From NCBI GenBank assembly GCA_048500255.1, contig JASNYH010000007.1, positions 124,001 through 188,000 of the forward strand: a stretch of 64,000 nt of DNA, read 5' to 3'. The notes under the pieces were generated by a model. That model was not told where the DNA came from. It did not search any database and was given only the letters and a program-made list of their open reading frames with translations. Numbering within the stretch: position 1 is the first letter of the stretch; every line of letters starts with the position of its first letter. Of the stretch, positions 8,424 to 16,397 are shown one piece after another. The translations under genes and the position numbers were made by a program. This DNA is from JAMHWF01 sp048500255. Its GTDB lineage: Bacteria; Pseudomonadota; Gammaproteobacteria; Burkholderiales; Burkholderiaceae_C.

Positions 8424-9665
8424 CTACAACCCGAACTTCCAAGCCAGATCCCGCTCGTGCACCAGCCGCACGTTTCGCCGTGCAGCGCCGGCTCCGTCTA
8501 GCCCCTTGCCCTTGACCGCCGTATCCCGCACGAACACGAGCGCATCGCTCAGATGTTCGACGCCGTGCAGGTCGTCGACGAACTCGACCGGCAGCCCCGC
8601 CTCGCGGGAGAGATAGCCGCGCTCGTCCTCGCCGGTGGTGCCGACGACGAGCATCTGCCGCACGTCGCGGCGCAGTTCGGGATCCTTGATGAGAAAAGCG
8701 ATCATCGCCGCAGAGGCCAGCGTGTCCAGCGGCACCGGCAGCATGCCTTCGTAGCCCATGCCGCGCAGACGCATAGCGATGTAGTAGATATCGATCGGGT
8801 CGCGCTTCTTCGCATGGCGCAGGCGCAGTGCCACCGACATGCGGCCGGCAATCATCTGCTGGATGCGCGCCTGGTAGCCGATGCGATCTTCGGGTGAAAT
8901 CGGCGTGGAGCAGCGTGCGAGCATGTACTCGAGCCCGCCGCGGTAGCGGTCCCAAGCGACTTCGACTTCCTCGTTGCCGAGTTGCTCGCGCGTCTCGTCC
9001 TCGAAGTAGCGGGTGATCGCCACATACCACGGATCGCGCTGGATCAGTACCCGGCCCTGCGTGAGGTAGTCGGCCGCATGCACGAAGGCGAAGAATGTGT
9101 GTTCGTTGATGCGTGGCATCTGACGCAAGAGCGCGTCGCGCCGCACGATCTGGACTTCCGGGAATATGTGGTGCCGTAGCACATGGTCGAGCAGTTCGCG
9201 ATGCGCGTCGCGCTCGACCAGTAGGTCGCGCGGCACGCTGTAGAAGCGACCTTGCTCCTGCTGCGCCACCAGGTCGTACAGCAACCACGGCGCGTAGACG
9301 ACGGCGATCTGCGGATCGTCTTCCATCCGCGCGATGGTCGCGGCCAGTGGCTCGCCCAGCACGCAGTCGTCGTCTGACAGGTAGACGAGATACCTCCCCT
9401 GCGCTTGCGACATCACGAACTGCCAGTTCGGAAAGCCGCCGATGTTCTGCGCGTGCCGCAGGTAGCGGATCGGCAGCCGGTCCGTGAACTGGCTCACGAC
9501 CTCGGGCGTCGCATCGGTCGACGCGTTGTCGGCGATCACGATCTCGTACGGGTACGGGAACGTCGCCAGCTGCCCCTCCAGCGACTCGAGCAGCGACGCG
9601 AGGTAGCGCTGTCGGTTCCAGGTCGGGATGCAGAAGCTGACGAGCGGCTCGACGGCGGCAGTCAT
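8424..9665 (-). CDS. Family 2 glycosyltransferase
   Basis: A 413-residue protein on the strand opposite to its neighbours. The GT2 fold is clear: LVSFCIPTWNRQRYLASLL, IVIADNASTDATPEVV, YLRHAQNIGGFPNWQF and the DxD-type YLVYLSDDDCVLG. The C-terminal 150 residues, including MLVVGTTGEDERGYLS, look like an extra nucleotide- or substrate-binding region that I do not recognise. The start at 9665 places the GT2 motif at residue 10. Base composition is slightly less GC-rich than in the flagellar genes, like the adjacent acetyltransferase gene, which suggests that both came with the same imported segment. The likely role is in flagellin or surface-glycan assembly. Confidence 0.85.
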   Translation of the reverse strand: MTAAVEPLVSFCIPTWNRQRYLASLLESLEGQLATFPYPYEIVIADNASTDATPEVVSQFTDRLPIRYLRHAQNIGGFPNWQFVMSQAQGRYLVYLSDDDCVLGEPLAATIARMEDDPQIAVVYAPWLLYDLVAQQEQGRFYSVPRDLLVERDAHRELLDHVLRHHIFPEVQIVRRDALLRQMPRINEHTFFAFVHAADYLTQGRVLIQRDPWYVAITRYFEDETREQLGNEEVEVAWDRYRGGLEYMLARCSTPISPEDRIGYQARIQQMIAGRMSVALRLRHAKKRDPIDIYYIAMRLRGMGYEGMLPVPLDTLASAAMIAFLIKDPELRRDVRQMLVVGTTGEDERGYLSREAGLPVEFVDDLHGVEHLSDALVFVRDTAVKGKGLDGAGAARRNVRLVHERDLAWKFGL

Positions 9666-9776
9666 GGGCGCGGCTTTCCGGTGAGGGTTCTCCTGGGCGA
9701 TTGTCGGGAGCCGCGCGCGCTCGCCATCGGCCGAGCAGCACGCCTTTGCCCCGCCAGTTCGCCCGCCGCGCCGGCT

Positions 9777-9788
9777 TTCCTGTAGGAA
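9777..9788. promoter_or_regulatory. Inverted repeat upstream of flhD, possible operator
   Basis: TTCCT-GT-AGGAA forms a 12-bp inverted repeat 120 bp before the flhD start, in the 243-bp region between the divergent GT2 gene and flhDC. The region must carry the flhDC control elements, but no -35/-10 pair is convincing by eye. This is a weak call. Confidence 0.25.
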
Positions 9789-9908
9789 TCTGCCTGACAC
9801 GCGGCACCGAAGAAGATGGACTCAAGCCACAGAACCGGCCTGATGTCCCACGCGGGAGGCGCTGCCCACAATCACTTCCACACCAACGACGAATCCAGGA
9901 GCACCGCG

Positions 9909-10232
9909 ATGAACACCGACACCATCCTCAGCGAGATCCGCGAAACCAACCTGTCGTACCTGATGCTGGCGCAGAGCCTGATCCGCGCCGACCGCGAGCA
10001 GGCGCTGTTCCGCCTCGGCGTCTCGGAAGAGACGGCCGCGATGATCGATACGCTCAGCCCCGCGCAGATGATGAAGGTGGCCTCGGGCAACACGCTGCTG
10101 TGCCGCTTCCGCATGGACGACGAGACCGTGTGGGGCCTGCTCACCAATCACGGCAAGACGGCTGCCAACGACGTCACGTCGCGCCTGCACGCCAGCATCC
10201 TGATGGCCGGCCGCCATCAAGAGGCGGCCTGA
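9909..10232 (+). CDS. flhD: Flagellar transcriptional master regulator FlhD
   Basis: A 107-residue subunit of the FlhD4C2 activator, which recruits sigma-70 RNA polymerase to class II flagellar promoters. The sequence is typical throughout: EIRETNLSYLMLAQSLIRAD, ALFRLGVSEETA and LCRFRMDDETVWGLL. Length is normal for the family (105-119). The ATG at 9909 is preceded by AGGAG at a good distance. An in-frame ATG at 9816 would add 31 atypical residues and is rejected. flhC follows 37 bp downstream in the same operon. Confidence 0.96.
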   Translation: MNTDTILSEIRETNLSYLMLAQSLIRADREQALFRLGVSEETAAMIDTLSPAQMMKVASGNTLLCRFRMDDETVWGLLTNHGKTAANDVTSRLHASILMAGRHQEAA

Positions 10233-10269
10233 GCCCCGCAAGTACACCCCCAGACTCCGGAGCGACGCC

Positions 10270-10872
10270 ATGGCCCGCAACAAGAGCATCCTCACCGAAG
10301 CCAAGCAGATCGAACGCGCCGTCACGCTGATCAACCTCGGCGCGCGCCTGCAGGTGCTCGAGAGCGAGACCGACCTGTCGTACGAGCGGCTGCTGCGCCT
10401 GTACAAGGAGGTCGCCGGCAAGTCGCCGAGCAAGGGCCAGCTGCCCTTCTCGACCGACTGGTTCATGACGTGGCAGCCCAACATCCACGCGTCGCTGTTC
10501 CTCAACATCCACGAATACTTGAACAAGGTGGCCGAGCTCGACGAGATCGACACCGTGATCAAGGCCTACCAGCTCTACGTCGAGCAGGCGCGGGCGCAGA
10601 ACCTCGAGGCGCTGCTGTCGGTCACGCGCGCCTGGCGCCTCGTCAAGTTCGTCGACAACGGCATGCTGACGATGACCCGGTGCTCCAGGTGCCACGGCCA
10701 CTTCGTCACGCATCCGCACGAGATCGCGCGCCACTTCGTCTGCGGCCTGTGCAACCCGCCGGCGCGCGCCGGCAAGGGCAAGGCTGCCGGCTCGATCCAG
10801 TTCGAGAGCGCGTCGCGCAAGGCGCTCGCCGCCGACGAGCTCGACGAGGCCGACGCCGCGCACCTGCACTGA
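10270..10872 (+). CDS. flhC: Flagellar transcriptional master regulator FlhC
   Basis: The DNA-contacting partner of FlhD, 200 residues. The N-terminal SILTEAKQIERAVTLINLGA and the C-terminal zinc site with four cysteines (CSRCHGHF and FVCGLCNPP) are conserved as in other FlhC proteins. It starts at the ATG at 10270 with GGAG in front. After the zinc site there is a short charged tail. Downstream, the methyltransferase gene starts 23 bp after the stop codon, so read-through is likely. Confidence 0.96.
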   Translation: MARNKSILTEAKQIERAVTLINLGARLQVLESETDLSYERLLRLYKEVAGKSPSKGQLPFSTDWFMTWQPNIHASLFLNIHEYLNKVAELDEIDTVIKAYQLYVEQARAQNLEALLSVTRAWRLVKFVDNGMLTMTRCSRCHGHFVTHPHEIARHFVCGLCNPPARAGKGKAAGSIQFESASRKALAADELDEADAAHLH

Positions 10873-10895
10873 AACAGCAGACCGCGCGGCGCGTC

Positions 10896-11654
10896 GTGTT
10901 CACCGCTTCCGCCACCCCCGCCGCTCCGCGCCGCGGCGCCTGGCCGCTGCCGGCGCTGCTCGGCTGGGCGCTCGCCTGGGGTGTGTTCGCGCTGCTGCGC
11001 GCCAGCGGCGCGCCCGACGGCGTCGCGGCGCTGGCCGGCGTCGCCACCGGCCTCGTGCTCGCCAGCGCGGGCGGCACGCCCTGGCGCCGCTCGATCATCG
11101 CCGCGGGCTTTCCCCTCTCCCTCGCCGCGGCCGGGCTTGCCGGCGGCGTGCCGGGCTGGGCCTGGCTCGCGTCGCTGGCGCTGCTGGCGCTGGCCTATCC
11201 GGTCGGCGCGTGGCGCGATGCGCCGCTCTTTCCGACGCCGGCCGACGCGCTCGACGCGCTGCCGTCGCACGTGCCGCTCGAGGTCGGCGCGCGCGTGCTC
11301 GACGCCGGCTGCGGCCTCGGCCACGGCCTGGCCGCGCTGCGCCGCGCCTGGCCTCATGCGCGCATCGAGGGCGTCGAGCGCAGCTGGCCGCTGGCGCTGG
11401 CCGCGCGGCTGCGTTGCCCGTGGGCGGGCGTGAGCGCCGGCGACATGTGGGCGCACGACTGGCGCGGCTGTCACCTCGTCTATCTGTTCCAGCGCCCCGA
11501 GAGCATGGCGCGTGCGTGGCAGAAAGCTTGCGCCGAACTGGCGCCCGGCGCCTGGCTGGCGAGCCTCGAGTTCGCCGTCGACGGCGTGCGGCCGACGGCC
11601 GTCGTGCCGTGCCGCGACGGCCGCCGCGTGTGGCTGTACCGCATCGGGCGCTGA
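10896..11654 (+). CDS. Membrane-anchored class I SAM-dependent methyltransferase
   Basis: A 252-residue protein with a GTG start 23 bp after flhC. Residues 15-100 contain three or four hydrophobic segments (PALLGWALAWGVFALL, AALAGVATGLVLASA, WLASLALLALAYPVGAW). A class I methyltransferase domain follows: VLDAGCGLGHGLAALR is SAM-binding motif I and IEGVERSWPLALAAR the acidic-residue strand. The substrate is unknown. It sits between flhDC and the sigma-28 promoters of motA, and its stop codon overlaps the first -35 element. It may be a passenger in this locus or may modify an envelope component near the motor. Confidence 0.75.
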   Translation: MFTASATPAAPRRGAWPLPALLGWALAWGVFALLRASGAPDGVAALAGVATGLVLASAGGTPWRRSIIAAGFPLSLAAAGLAGGVPGWAWLASLALLALAYPVGAWRDAPLFPTPADALDALPSHVPLEVGARVLDAGCGLGHGLAALRRAWPHARIEGVERSWPLALAARLRCPWAGVSAGDMWAHDWRGCHLVYLFQRPESMARAWQKACAELAPGAWLASLEFAVDGVRPTAVVPCRDGRRVWLYRIGR

Positions 11655-11678
11655 AGTCCGGCCCGCGCCGGCCGATAA
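11652..11678 (+). promoter_or_regulatory. Sigma-28 (FliA) promoter 1 upstream of motA
   Basis: TGAAGTCC, then GCCGATAA, with exactly 15 bases between TGAA and GCCGATAA. The -10 octamer is a perfect match to the FliA consensus. The -35 element overlaps the stop codon of the methyltransferase gene. The distance to the motA start is about 155 bp. Confidence 0.75.
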
Positions 11679-11744
11679 CACCGGGGAGCTGCGCGCGCGC
11701 CGCGCCGCGCCGCCGCCCTGCACGCAGCCGCTTCGCCCCAGCGT

Positions 11745-11772
11745 TCAAGTGAGCGCTGCGGCCCGCCGATAA
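11745..11772 (+). promoter_or_regulatory. Sigma-28 (FliA) promoter 2 upstream of motA
   Basis: TCAAGTGA followed by a perfect GCCGATAA. The spacing is 16 bases from TCAA, or 15 from the overlapping CAAG. It lies 67 bp before motA and 94 bp downstream of promoter 1, so motA has two tandem FliA-type promoters. Confidence 0.7.
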
Positions 11773-11839
11773 GCAGCCGAGGCCTCGCGCGAATCACGTC
11801 GACGGGAAGCGCGCGGCCCGACACAGACACCGCAAGACC

Positions 11840-12700
11840 ATGTTCGTCATCATCGGCTACGTCGTCGCGCTGGGTTGCATCTTCGGCGCGTACATCATCC
11901 ACGGCGGCAACATCGGCGTGATCCTGCACGCCATCCCGACCGAGATGATGGCGATCGGCGGCGGCGCGCTCGGCGCCTTCGCCGTCAACAACCAGCCCAA
12001 GACGCTCAAGGCCATCGGCAAGGCGCTGCCGACGCTGCTCAAGAGCTCCAAGTACACCAAGGCGCGCTACATGGAGCTGATGGCGCTGCTCTACGACATC
12101 CTGCAGAAGGCGCGCAAGGAAGGCCTGATGTCGATCGAGAACGACGTCGAGCACCCCGAGGAATCGCCCGTGTTCCAGAAGTACGCGGGCATCTCGGCCG
12201 ACCACCACGTCGTCGAGTTCATCACGGACTACCTGCGCATGATGGTCTCGGGCAACCTCAACGCGCACGAGATCGAGAGCCTGATGGACAGCGAGATCGA
12301 GACCCACCACCACGAAGCGCACGCGCCGGCGGCGGCGATCGCGCGGCTGGCGGGCGCGCTGCCGGCGTTCGGCATCGTCGCGGCGGTGCTGGGCGTGGTC
12401 AACACGATGGGCTCGGTGGGCCAGCCGCCGGCCGTGCTCGGCCAGATGATCGGCTCGGCGCTCGTCGGCACCTTCCTCGGCATCCTGCTGGCCTATGCGG
12501 TGGTCGAACCGCTGGGCGGCCTGCTCGAGCAGAAGAACGACGAGGGCACGAAGGAGCTGCAGTGCATCAAGACGACGCTGCTGGCCAGCATGCAGGGCTA
12601 TGCGCCGCAGGTCGCCGTCGAGTTCGGCCGCAAGGTGCTCTATTCGACGGAGCGCCCGAGCTTCTCCGAGCTCGAGGACCACGTCAAAGGCAAGAAATGA
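11840..12700 (+). CDS. motA: Flagellar motor stator protein MotA
   Basis: The proton-channel stator subunit in the inner membrane, 286 residues. MFVIIGYVVALGCIFGAYII is the first membrane helix. The cytoplasmic loop includes LLYDILQKARKEGLMSIEND, which carries the charged residues that contact FliG. The second membrane hairpin pair lies around AGALPAFGIVAAVLGVVNTM and GTFLGILLAYAVVEPL. Length and order are those of E. coli-type MotA. It is followed by motB after a 100-bp gap that contains an intergenic repeat element. Transcription should start from the two sigma-28 promoters upstream. Confidence 0.97.
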   Translation: MFVIIGYVVALGCIFGAYIIHGGNIGVILHAIPTEMMAIGGGALGAFAVNNQPKTLKAIGKALPTLLKSSKYTKARYMELMALLYDILQKARKEGLMSIENDVEHPEESPVFQKYAGISADHHVVEFITDYLRMMVSGNLNAHEIESLMDSEIETHHHEAHAPAAAIARLAGALPAFGIVAAVLGVVNTMGSVGQPPAVLGQMIGSALVGTFLGILLAYAVVEPLGGLLEQKNDEGTKELQCIKTTLLASMQGYAPQVAVEFGRKVLYSTERPSFSELEDHVKGKK

Positions 12701-12710
12701 CGGCCCCCCG

Positions 12711-12785
12711 TCGGCGAGTACGCGTCCTGCCCCCCGAGGGGGGCGCGGCCGGCTTGGGGCGGCCCGGCGCTCGGCCGCGCGCGCG
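12711..12785 (+). repeat. Intergenic mosaic repeat between motA and motB
   Basis: This spacer carries GAGTACG, a CCCCCC-GA-GGGGGG hairpin and a 28-bp core at 12747-12774 (begins GGCCGGCTTGGGGCGG). The core is identical to 31404-31431 inside the crotonase gene, and a shortened inverted copy lies at 41490-41560. Genomes of this bacterial group carry many such GC-rich intergenic repeats. Here it separates two genes that are normally adjacent or overlapping. Confidence 0.8.
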
Positions 12786-12800
12786 TGACTGGGGGCTGTG

Positions 12801-13796
12801 ATGGCTGGAGACGCGAAGCGGCTGCAGCCGATCATCGTCAAGCGCATCAAGAAGGGCGGCCACGGCCACCACGGCGGCGCCTGGAAGATCGCCTATGCCG
12901 ACTTCGTCACGGCGATGATGGCCTTCTTCCTGCTGATGTGGCTGCTCGGCTCGACGAGCGAGGGCGACCGCAAGGGCATCGCCGACTACTTCAACTCGCC
13001 GCTGAAGATCTCGCTGCTCGGCGGCGGCACCGGCTCGGGCGACGCGTCGCACGTCGTCAAGGGCGGCGGGCAGGATCTCTCGCGCACGCACGGCCAGGTC
13101 AAGAACGGCGACGTCGAGGCGCCGCGCCGCACGATCAACCTGAAGGCGCTCAAGGCCGAGCAGAAGCGCGCCGAGATCGCGCGGCTTGAGGCGCTGCAAA
13201 AGCGCGTCGAGGACGCCATCGCCGCGAGCTCCAAGCTTGCCCCGCTGCACTCGCAGATGCGGCTGGACATGACGGCCGACGGCCTGCGCATCCAGATCGT
13301 CGACGAGCAGAGCCGCCCGATGTTCGACAGCGGCAGCGCCGTCGTGAAGCCCTACATGCGCGAGCTGCTGCGCGAGATCGGCGCCGTGCTCACCGAGGTG
13401 CCCAACCGCCTCACGCTCGAGGGCCACACCGACGCGTCGCCGTTCAGCGCCGGCGAGCACGGCTACAGCAACTGGGAGCTCTCGAGCGACCGCGCCAACG
13501 CGTCGCGTCGCGAGCTGCTCGCCGGCGGGCTGCCGGCCGAGCGCGTGCTGCGCGTGCAGGGCCTGGCGTCGAGCGTGCCGTTCGACAAGACCGATCCGGC
13601 GAGCCCGACCAACCGGCGCATCAGCATCATCGTGATGAACCGCGACGCCGAGGACCGCTTCTTCGACAAGCCCGTCGAGCCGCCCGAGCCCGGCGAGGCC
13701 ACGCCCGGCGCCGGCCCGTCGGCTGCCGCGCCGCCGCCGGCGCTGGCGGCGCCGCTCGTCGCGCAGGGCTCAAGCCCGCCGCTCAACGCCCGATAA
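12801..13796 (+). CDS. motB: Flagellar motor stator protein MotB
   Basis: The stator partner of MotA, 331 residues from the ATG at 12801 (a GTG at 12798 is the alternative). A single membrane helix near residues 30-50 contains the essential proton-carrying aspartate at about position 34 in KIAYADFVTAMMAFFLLMWL. The periplasmic OmpA/MotB peptidoglycan-binding domain follows with LTLEGHTDASPF and NWELSSDRANASRREL, and the family ending PTNRRISIIVM. The Pro/Ala-rich tail after residue 285 is variable. A sigma-28 promoter for cheY overlaps the last codons and the stop codon. Confidence 0.97.
   Translation: MAGDAKRLQPIIVKRIKKGGHGHHGGAWKIAYADFVTAMMAFFLLMWLLGSTSEGDRKGIADYFNSPLKISLLGGGTGSGDASHVVKGGGQDLSRTHGQVKNGDVEAPRRTINLKALKAEQKRAEIARLEALQKRVEDAIAASSKLAPLHSQMRLDMTADGLRIQIVDEQSRPMFDSGSAVVKPYMRELLREIGAVLTEVPNRLTLEGHTDASPFSAGEHGYSNWELSSDRANASRRELLAGGLPAERVLRVQGLASSVPFDKTDPASPTNRRISIIVMNRDAEDRFFDKPVEPPEPGEATPGAGPSAAAPPPALAAPLVAQGSSPPLNAR
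13770..13796 (+). promoter_or_regulatory. Sigma-28 (FliA) promoter of cheYZ, overlapping the motB stop codon
   Basis: TCAA, 15 bases, CCCGATAA. The TAA of the -10 octamer is the motB stop codon. It lies 53 bp before cheY. The match is one base short of the GCCGATAA consensus in the -10 element. Confidence 0.65.
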
Positions 13797-13848
13797 CGGA
13801 GTCATCCCAGCGCGAGAGCGCATCGCAGCAGCAGCCGAGGTTCTCCCC

Positions 13849-14241
13849 ATGAGTTCCGCCACCGACATGAAATTCCTGATCGTCGACGACTTCTCGACCA
13901 TGCGCCGCATCGTGCGCGGGTTGCTGAAGGAAAGCGGCTTCCACAACGCCGAGGAGGCCGAAGACGGCGTGATGGCGCTGCAGAAGCTGCGCAACGACCG
14001 CTTCGACTTCATCGTCAGCGACATCAACATGCCCAACATGAACGGCTTCGAGCTGCTGGCGCAGATCAAGGCCGACGAGACGCTCAAGCACCTGCCGGTG
14101 CTGATGGTCACGGCCGAGGCGCGCAAGGAAGACATCGTGCGCGCCGCGCAGGACGGCGCCGCCGGCTACATCGTCAAGCCGTTCACCAAGGCGACGCTCG
14201 AAGAAAAAGTGCAGAAGATCCTGCAGAAGATGGGCAAATAA
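13849..14241 (+). CDS. cheY: Chemotaxis response regulator CheY
   Basis: A single receiver domain of 130 residues that carries the signal from CheA to the motor switch. Conserved residues are all present: the acidic pair D13-D14, the phospho-acceptor D58 in FIVSDINMPNMNG, T88 in LMVTAEAR, Y107 and K110 in AGYIVKPFT. FliM-facing residues are as in enterobacterial CheY. The start at 13849 has GAGG upstream; an internal ATG at 13867 would also keep the whole domain. cheZ follows 18 bp later. A second, different CheY lies at 53694. Confidence 0.97.
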   Translation: MSSATDMKFLIVDDFSTMRRIVRGLLKESGFHNAEEAEDGVMALQKLRNDRFDFIVSDINMPNMNGFELLAQIKADETLKHLPVLMVTAEARKEDIVRAAQDGAAGYIVKPFTKATLEEKVQKILQKMGK

Positions 14242-14259
14242 GAACCAAGGCGCAACCCC

Positions 14260-14892
14260 ATGACGACCGTCACCACCCTCCCGGCTGCCCCGGCCGCCGC
14301 AGCCGCCGAGACCCCGTCGGACGTGCACCAGCAGCTCGGCGAGATGGCGCGCCAACTGCACGACACGCTGTCCCAGCTCGGCCTGATGCCGCGCCTGGGC
14401 GAGCTGACCGACTCGCTGCCCGACGCGCGCAGCCGCCTGACCTACATCGCCACCAAGACGGGCGAGGCCGCCGAGAAGGTGCTCAACCTCGTCGACAGCG
14501 CGAAGGCCGAGCACGGCAGCATCGCCGACGCGACGCGCCGCATGGCGCAGTCGATCGTCGCCGACCCGGTCAAGGCCGTGGCGTCGGGCGCCGTGATGAA
14601 CTTCGTCGGCGACGTCGAGGCGTCGACGGCGCGCATCGACCGGCACCTGACCGACATCATGATGGCGCAGGACTTCCACGACCTGACCGGCCAGGTGGTC
14701 GCCAAGGTCGTCAAGCTCGCCGGCGACATCGAGGACCAGCTGCTCAAGCTGCTGGTGCGCACCGCGCCGGCCGGCCAGCGCCCGCTGGACCCGGCGCTGC
14801 TGCACGGCCCCGTCGTCGACCCGAAGGGCCGCACCGACGTCGTCGCCAACCAGGAACAGGTCGACGACTTGCTGGCGAGCCTCGGGTTCTAG
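14260..14892 (+). CDS. cheZ: CheY-P phosphatase CheZ
   Basis: A 210-residue dimeric four-helix-bundle phosphatase that dephosphorylates CheY. The catalytic segment is AQDFHDLTGQVV, with Asp141 and Gln145 matching D143 and Q147 of E. coli CheZ. The C-terminal CheY-binding helix NQEQVDDLLASLGF is conserved. An Ala/Pro-rich start precedes the first helix. Co-transcribed with cheY. A smaller CheZ-like protein is encoded at 53181. Confidence 0.96.
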   Translation: MTTVTTLPAAPAAAAAETPSDVHQQLGEMARQLHDTLSQLGLMPRLGELTDSLPDARSRLTYIATKTGEAAEKVLNLVDSAKAEHGSIADATRRMAQSIVADPVKAVASGAVMNFVGDVEASTARIDRHLTDIMMAQDFHDLTGQVVAKVVKLAGDIEDQLLKLLVRTAPAGQRPLDPALLHGPVVDPKGRTDVVANQEQVDDLLASLGF

Positions 14893-14980
14893 ACCCCCCG
14901 AAGCGGCTTCGCCGCTCCCCCAGGGGGCGCCACTGGCGGACCGGCGGAGCCGGATCCGCGGTGGCCGCTTGATCCGTGAC
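14893..14980 (+). repeat. Intergenic mosaic repeat with hairpin between cheZ and flhB
   Basis: The spacer begins with CCCCCCG followed by the stem-loop AGCGGC-TTC-GCCGCT and CTCCCCCAGGGGGC, then a GGCGGACCGGCGGAGCCGG segment. The TTC-loop hairpin style resembles that at 35190-35290. It could act as a terminator between cheYZ and flhBA, though no T-run follows. Confidence 0.65.
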
Positions 14981-15065
14981 GCCGCATCGCTTGGCGTCAT
15001 TTGGCGGGGTTTCGTGCCGCTGATCCGCGCCGCCGGCGCGGGTCGGGCGGGAACAATCGGCGGCC

Positions 15066-16235
15066 ATGGCCGACTCGAGCGCGCAAGACCGCAACCTGCC
15101 AGCGTCGCAGCGCAAGCTGCAGCGCGTGCGCGAGCAAGGACAGGTCGCGCGTTCGCGCGACCTGTCGCACTTCGCCGCCGTCGCCGCCGGCGCCGCCGCG
15201 CTGTGGGCCTTCGGCCCCGCCGCGGCGCGCGCGCTGCAGCAGGCGATCGCCGACATGCTGCGCTTCGACGCGACGGCGCTCGCCACGCCCGCCGCGATGG
15301 GCGAACGCATGGCCGCGCTGATGCCGCTGTTCATCGCCGTCGTGCTGCCGCTGGGCGCGCTGATGATGACGGTGGCGCTGGCCGGCGCCATCGCCGGCGG
15401 CGGCTGGGTGTGGACCTTCAAGCCGCTCGCGCCGAACTTCGGCAAGCTCAACCCGCTGGCCGGCCTGCCGCGGATGCTGTCGAAGCGCCAGCTCGGCGAC
15501 ACGCTCAAGGCCTGCGCGCTGGCGTTGCTGATCGGCGGCCTGGGCGCCTGGTACCTGGCGCGCGAGATCGAGTCGTTCGGCGCCGCGCTGGCGCTGCCGC
15601 TGCCGACGGCGCTGGCGCACGTCGGCCGCACGCTGGCCGGCGGCGTCGCGCTCGTCGTGCTGCTGCTGGCGGCGTTCGCGCTCGTCGACGTGCCGCTGCA
15701 GCGCCACCTGCACACGGCGCGCCAGAAGATGACGCACCAGGAGGCCAAGCAGGAGCACAAGGAGCTCGAGGGCAACGCCGAGGTCAAGTCCAAGGTCAAG
15801 GCGCTGATGCGCGAGCGCGCCAACCGCCGCATGATCGCCGCCGTGCCGAAGGCCGACCTCGTCGTGATGAACCCGACGCACTACGCCGTCGCGTTGAAGT
15901 ACGACGACGCCACGATGGCCGCGCCGCGCGTCGTCGCCAAGGGCGCCGACCTGCTCGCGATGCGCATCCGCGACGCCGCCGCCGAGCACAAGGTGCCGGT
16001 GCTGCAGGCGCCGGCGCTCGCGCGCGCGCTCTACGCCCACGCCCAGCTCGACCGCGAGATCCCGGGCGCCCTCTTCGCCGCGGTGGCGCAGGTGCTGGCC
16101 TACGTCTACCAGCTCAAGGCAGCGCTCGCCGGCCACGGCCCGCAGCCGGCCGACCTGCCGCCGCTGAACGTGCCGCCCGAGCTCGATCCGCACGACCCGG
16201 CGTCGCGCCGCGCGCGCACGAGCGACGCCGGCTGA
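15066..16235 (+). CDS. flhB: Flagellar type III export switch protein FlhB
   Basis: A 389-residue component of the export gate, inner membrane. The N-terminal SQRKLQRVREQGQVARSRDL precedes four membrane helices (residues 30-205). The cytoplasmic domain contains the autocleavage motif NPTH in VVMNPTHYAVALKYDD, which switches export from hook to filament substrates. The length is close to that of E. coli FlhB (382). It is the first gene of the flhB-flhA-flhF-flhG-fliA block. Confidence 0.97.
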   Translation: MADSSAQDRNLPASQRKLQRVREQGQVARSRDLSHFAAVAAGAAALWAFGPAAARALQQAIADMLRFDATALATPAAMGERMAALMPLFIAVVLPLGALMMTVALAGAIAGGGWVWTFKPLAPNFGKLNPLAGLPRMLSKRQLGDTLKACALALLIGGLGAWYLAREIESFGAALALPLPTALAHVGRTLAGGVALVVLLLAAFALVDVPLQRHLHTARQKMTHQEAKQEHKELEGNAEVKSKVKALMRERANRRMIAAVPKADLVVMNPTHYAVALKYDDATMAAPRVVAKGADLLAMRIRDAAAEHKVPVLQAPALARALYAHAQLDREIPGALFAAVAQVLAYVYQLKAALAGHGPQPADLPPLNVPPELDPHDPASRRARTSDAG

Positions 16236-16397
16236 CACGCCGGCACGGGCCGCGCGCCCACGCCGTGAAGCTGGGCCGGATTCACGCCGCTTATCCGGCT
16301 CAAGTCCGGCCGGGCCCCTCGGGACAATCTCGGACGTGAAGCCCGCATTCCGCCCTCGCCCCCATCCGCGCGCCGCCGCCGTCGCGCGCCGCGTGCG

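Noticed and set aside
16310..16340. TCAAGTCCGGCC followed by GGGACAATC upstream of flhA as a sigma-28 promoter
   Set aside because: The -35 half matches, but no NCCGATAA stands at 14-16 bases. At best it is a degenerate or sigma-70 element.
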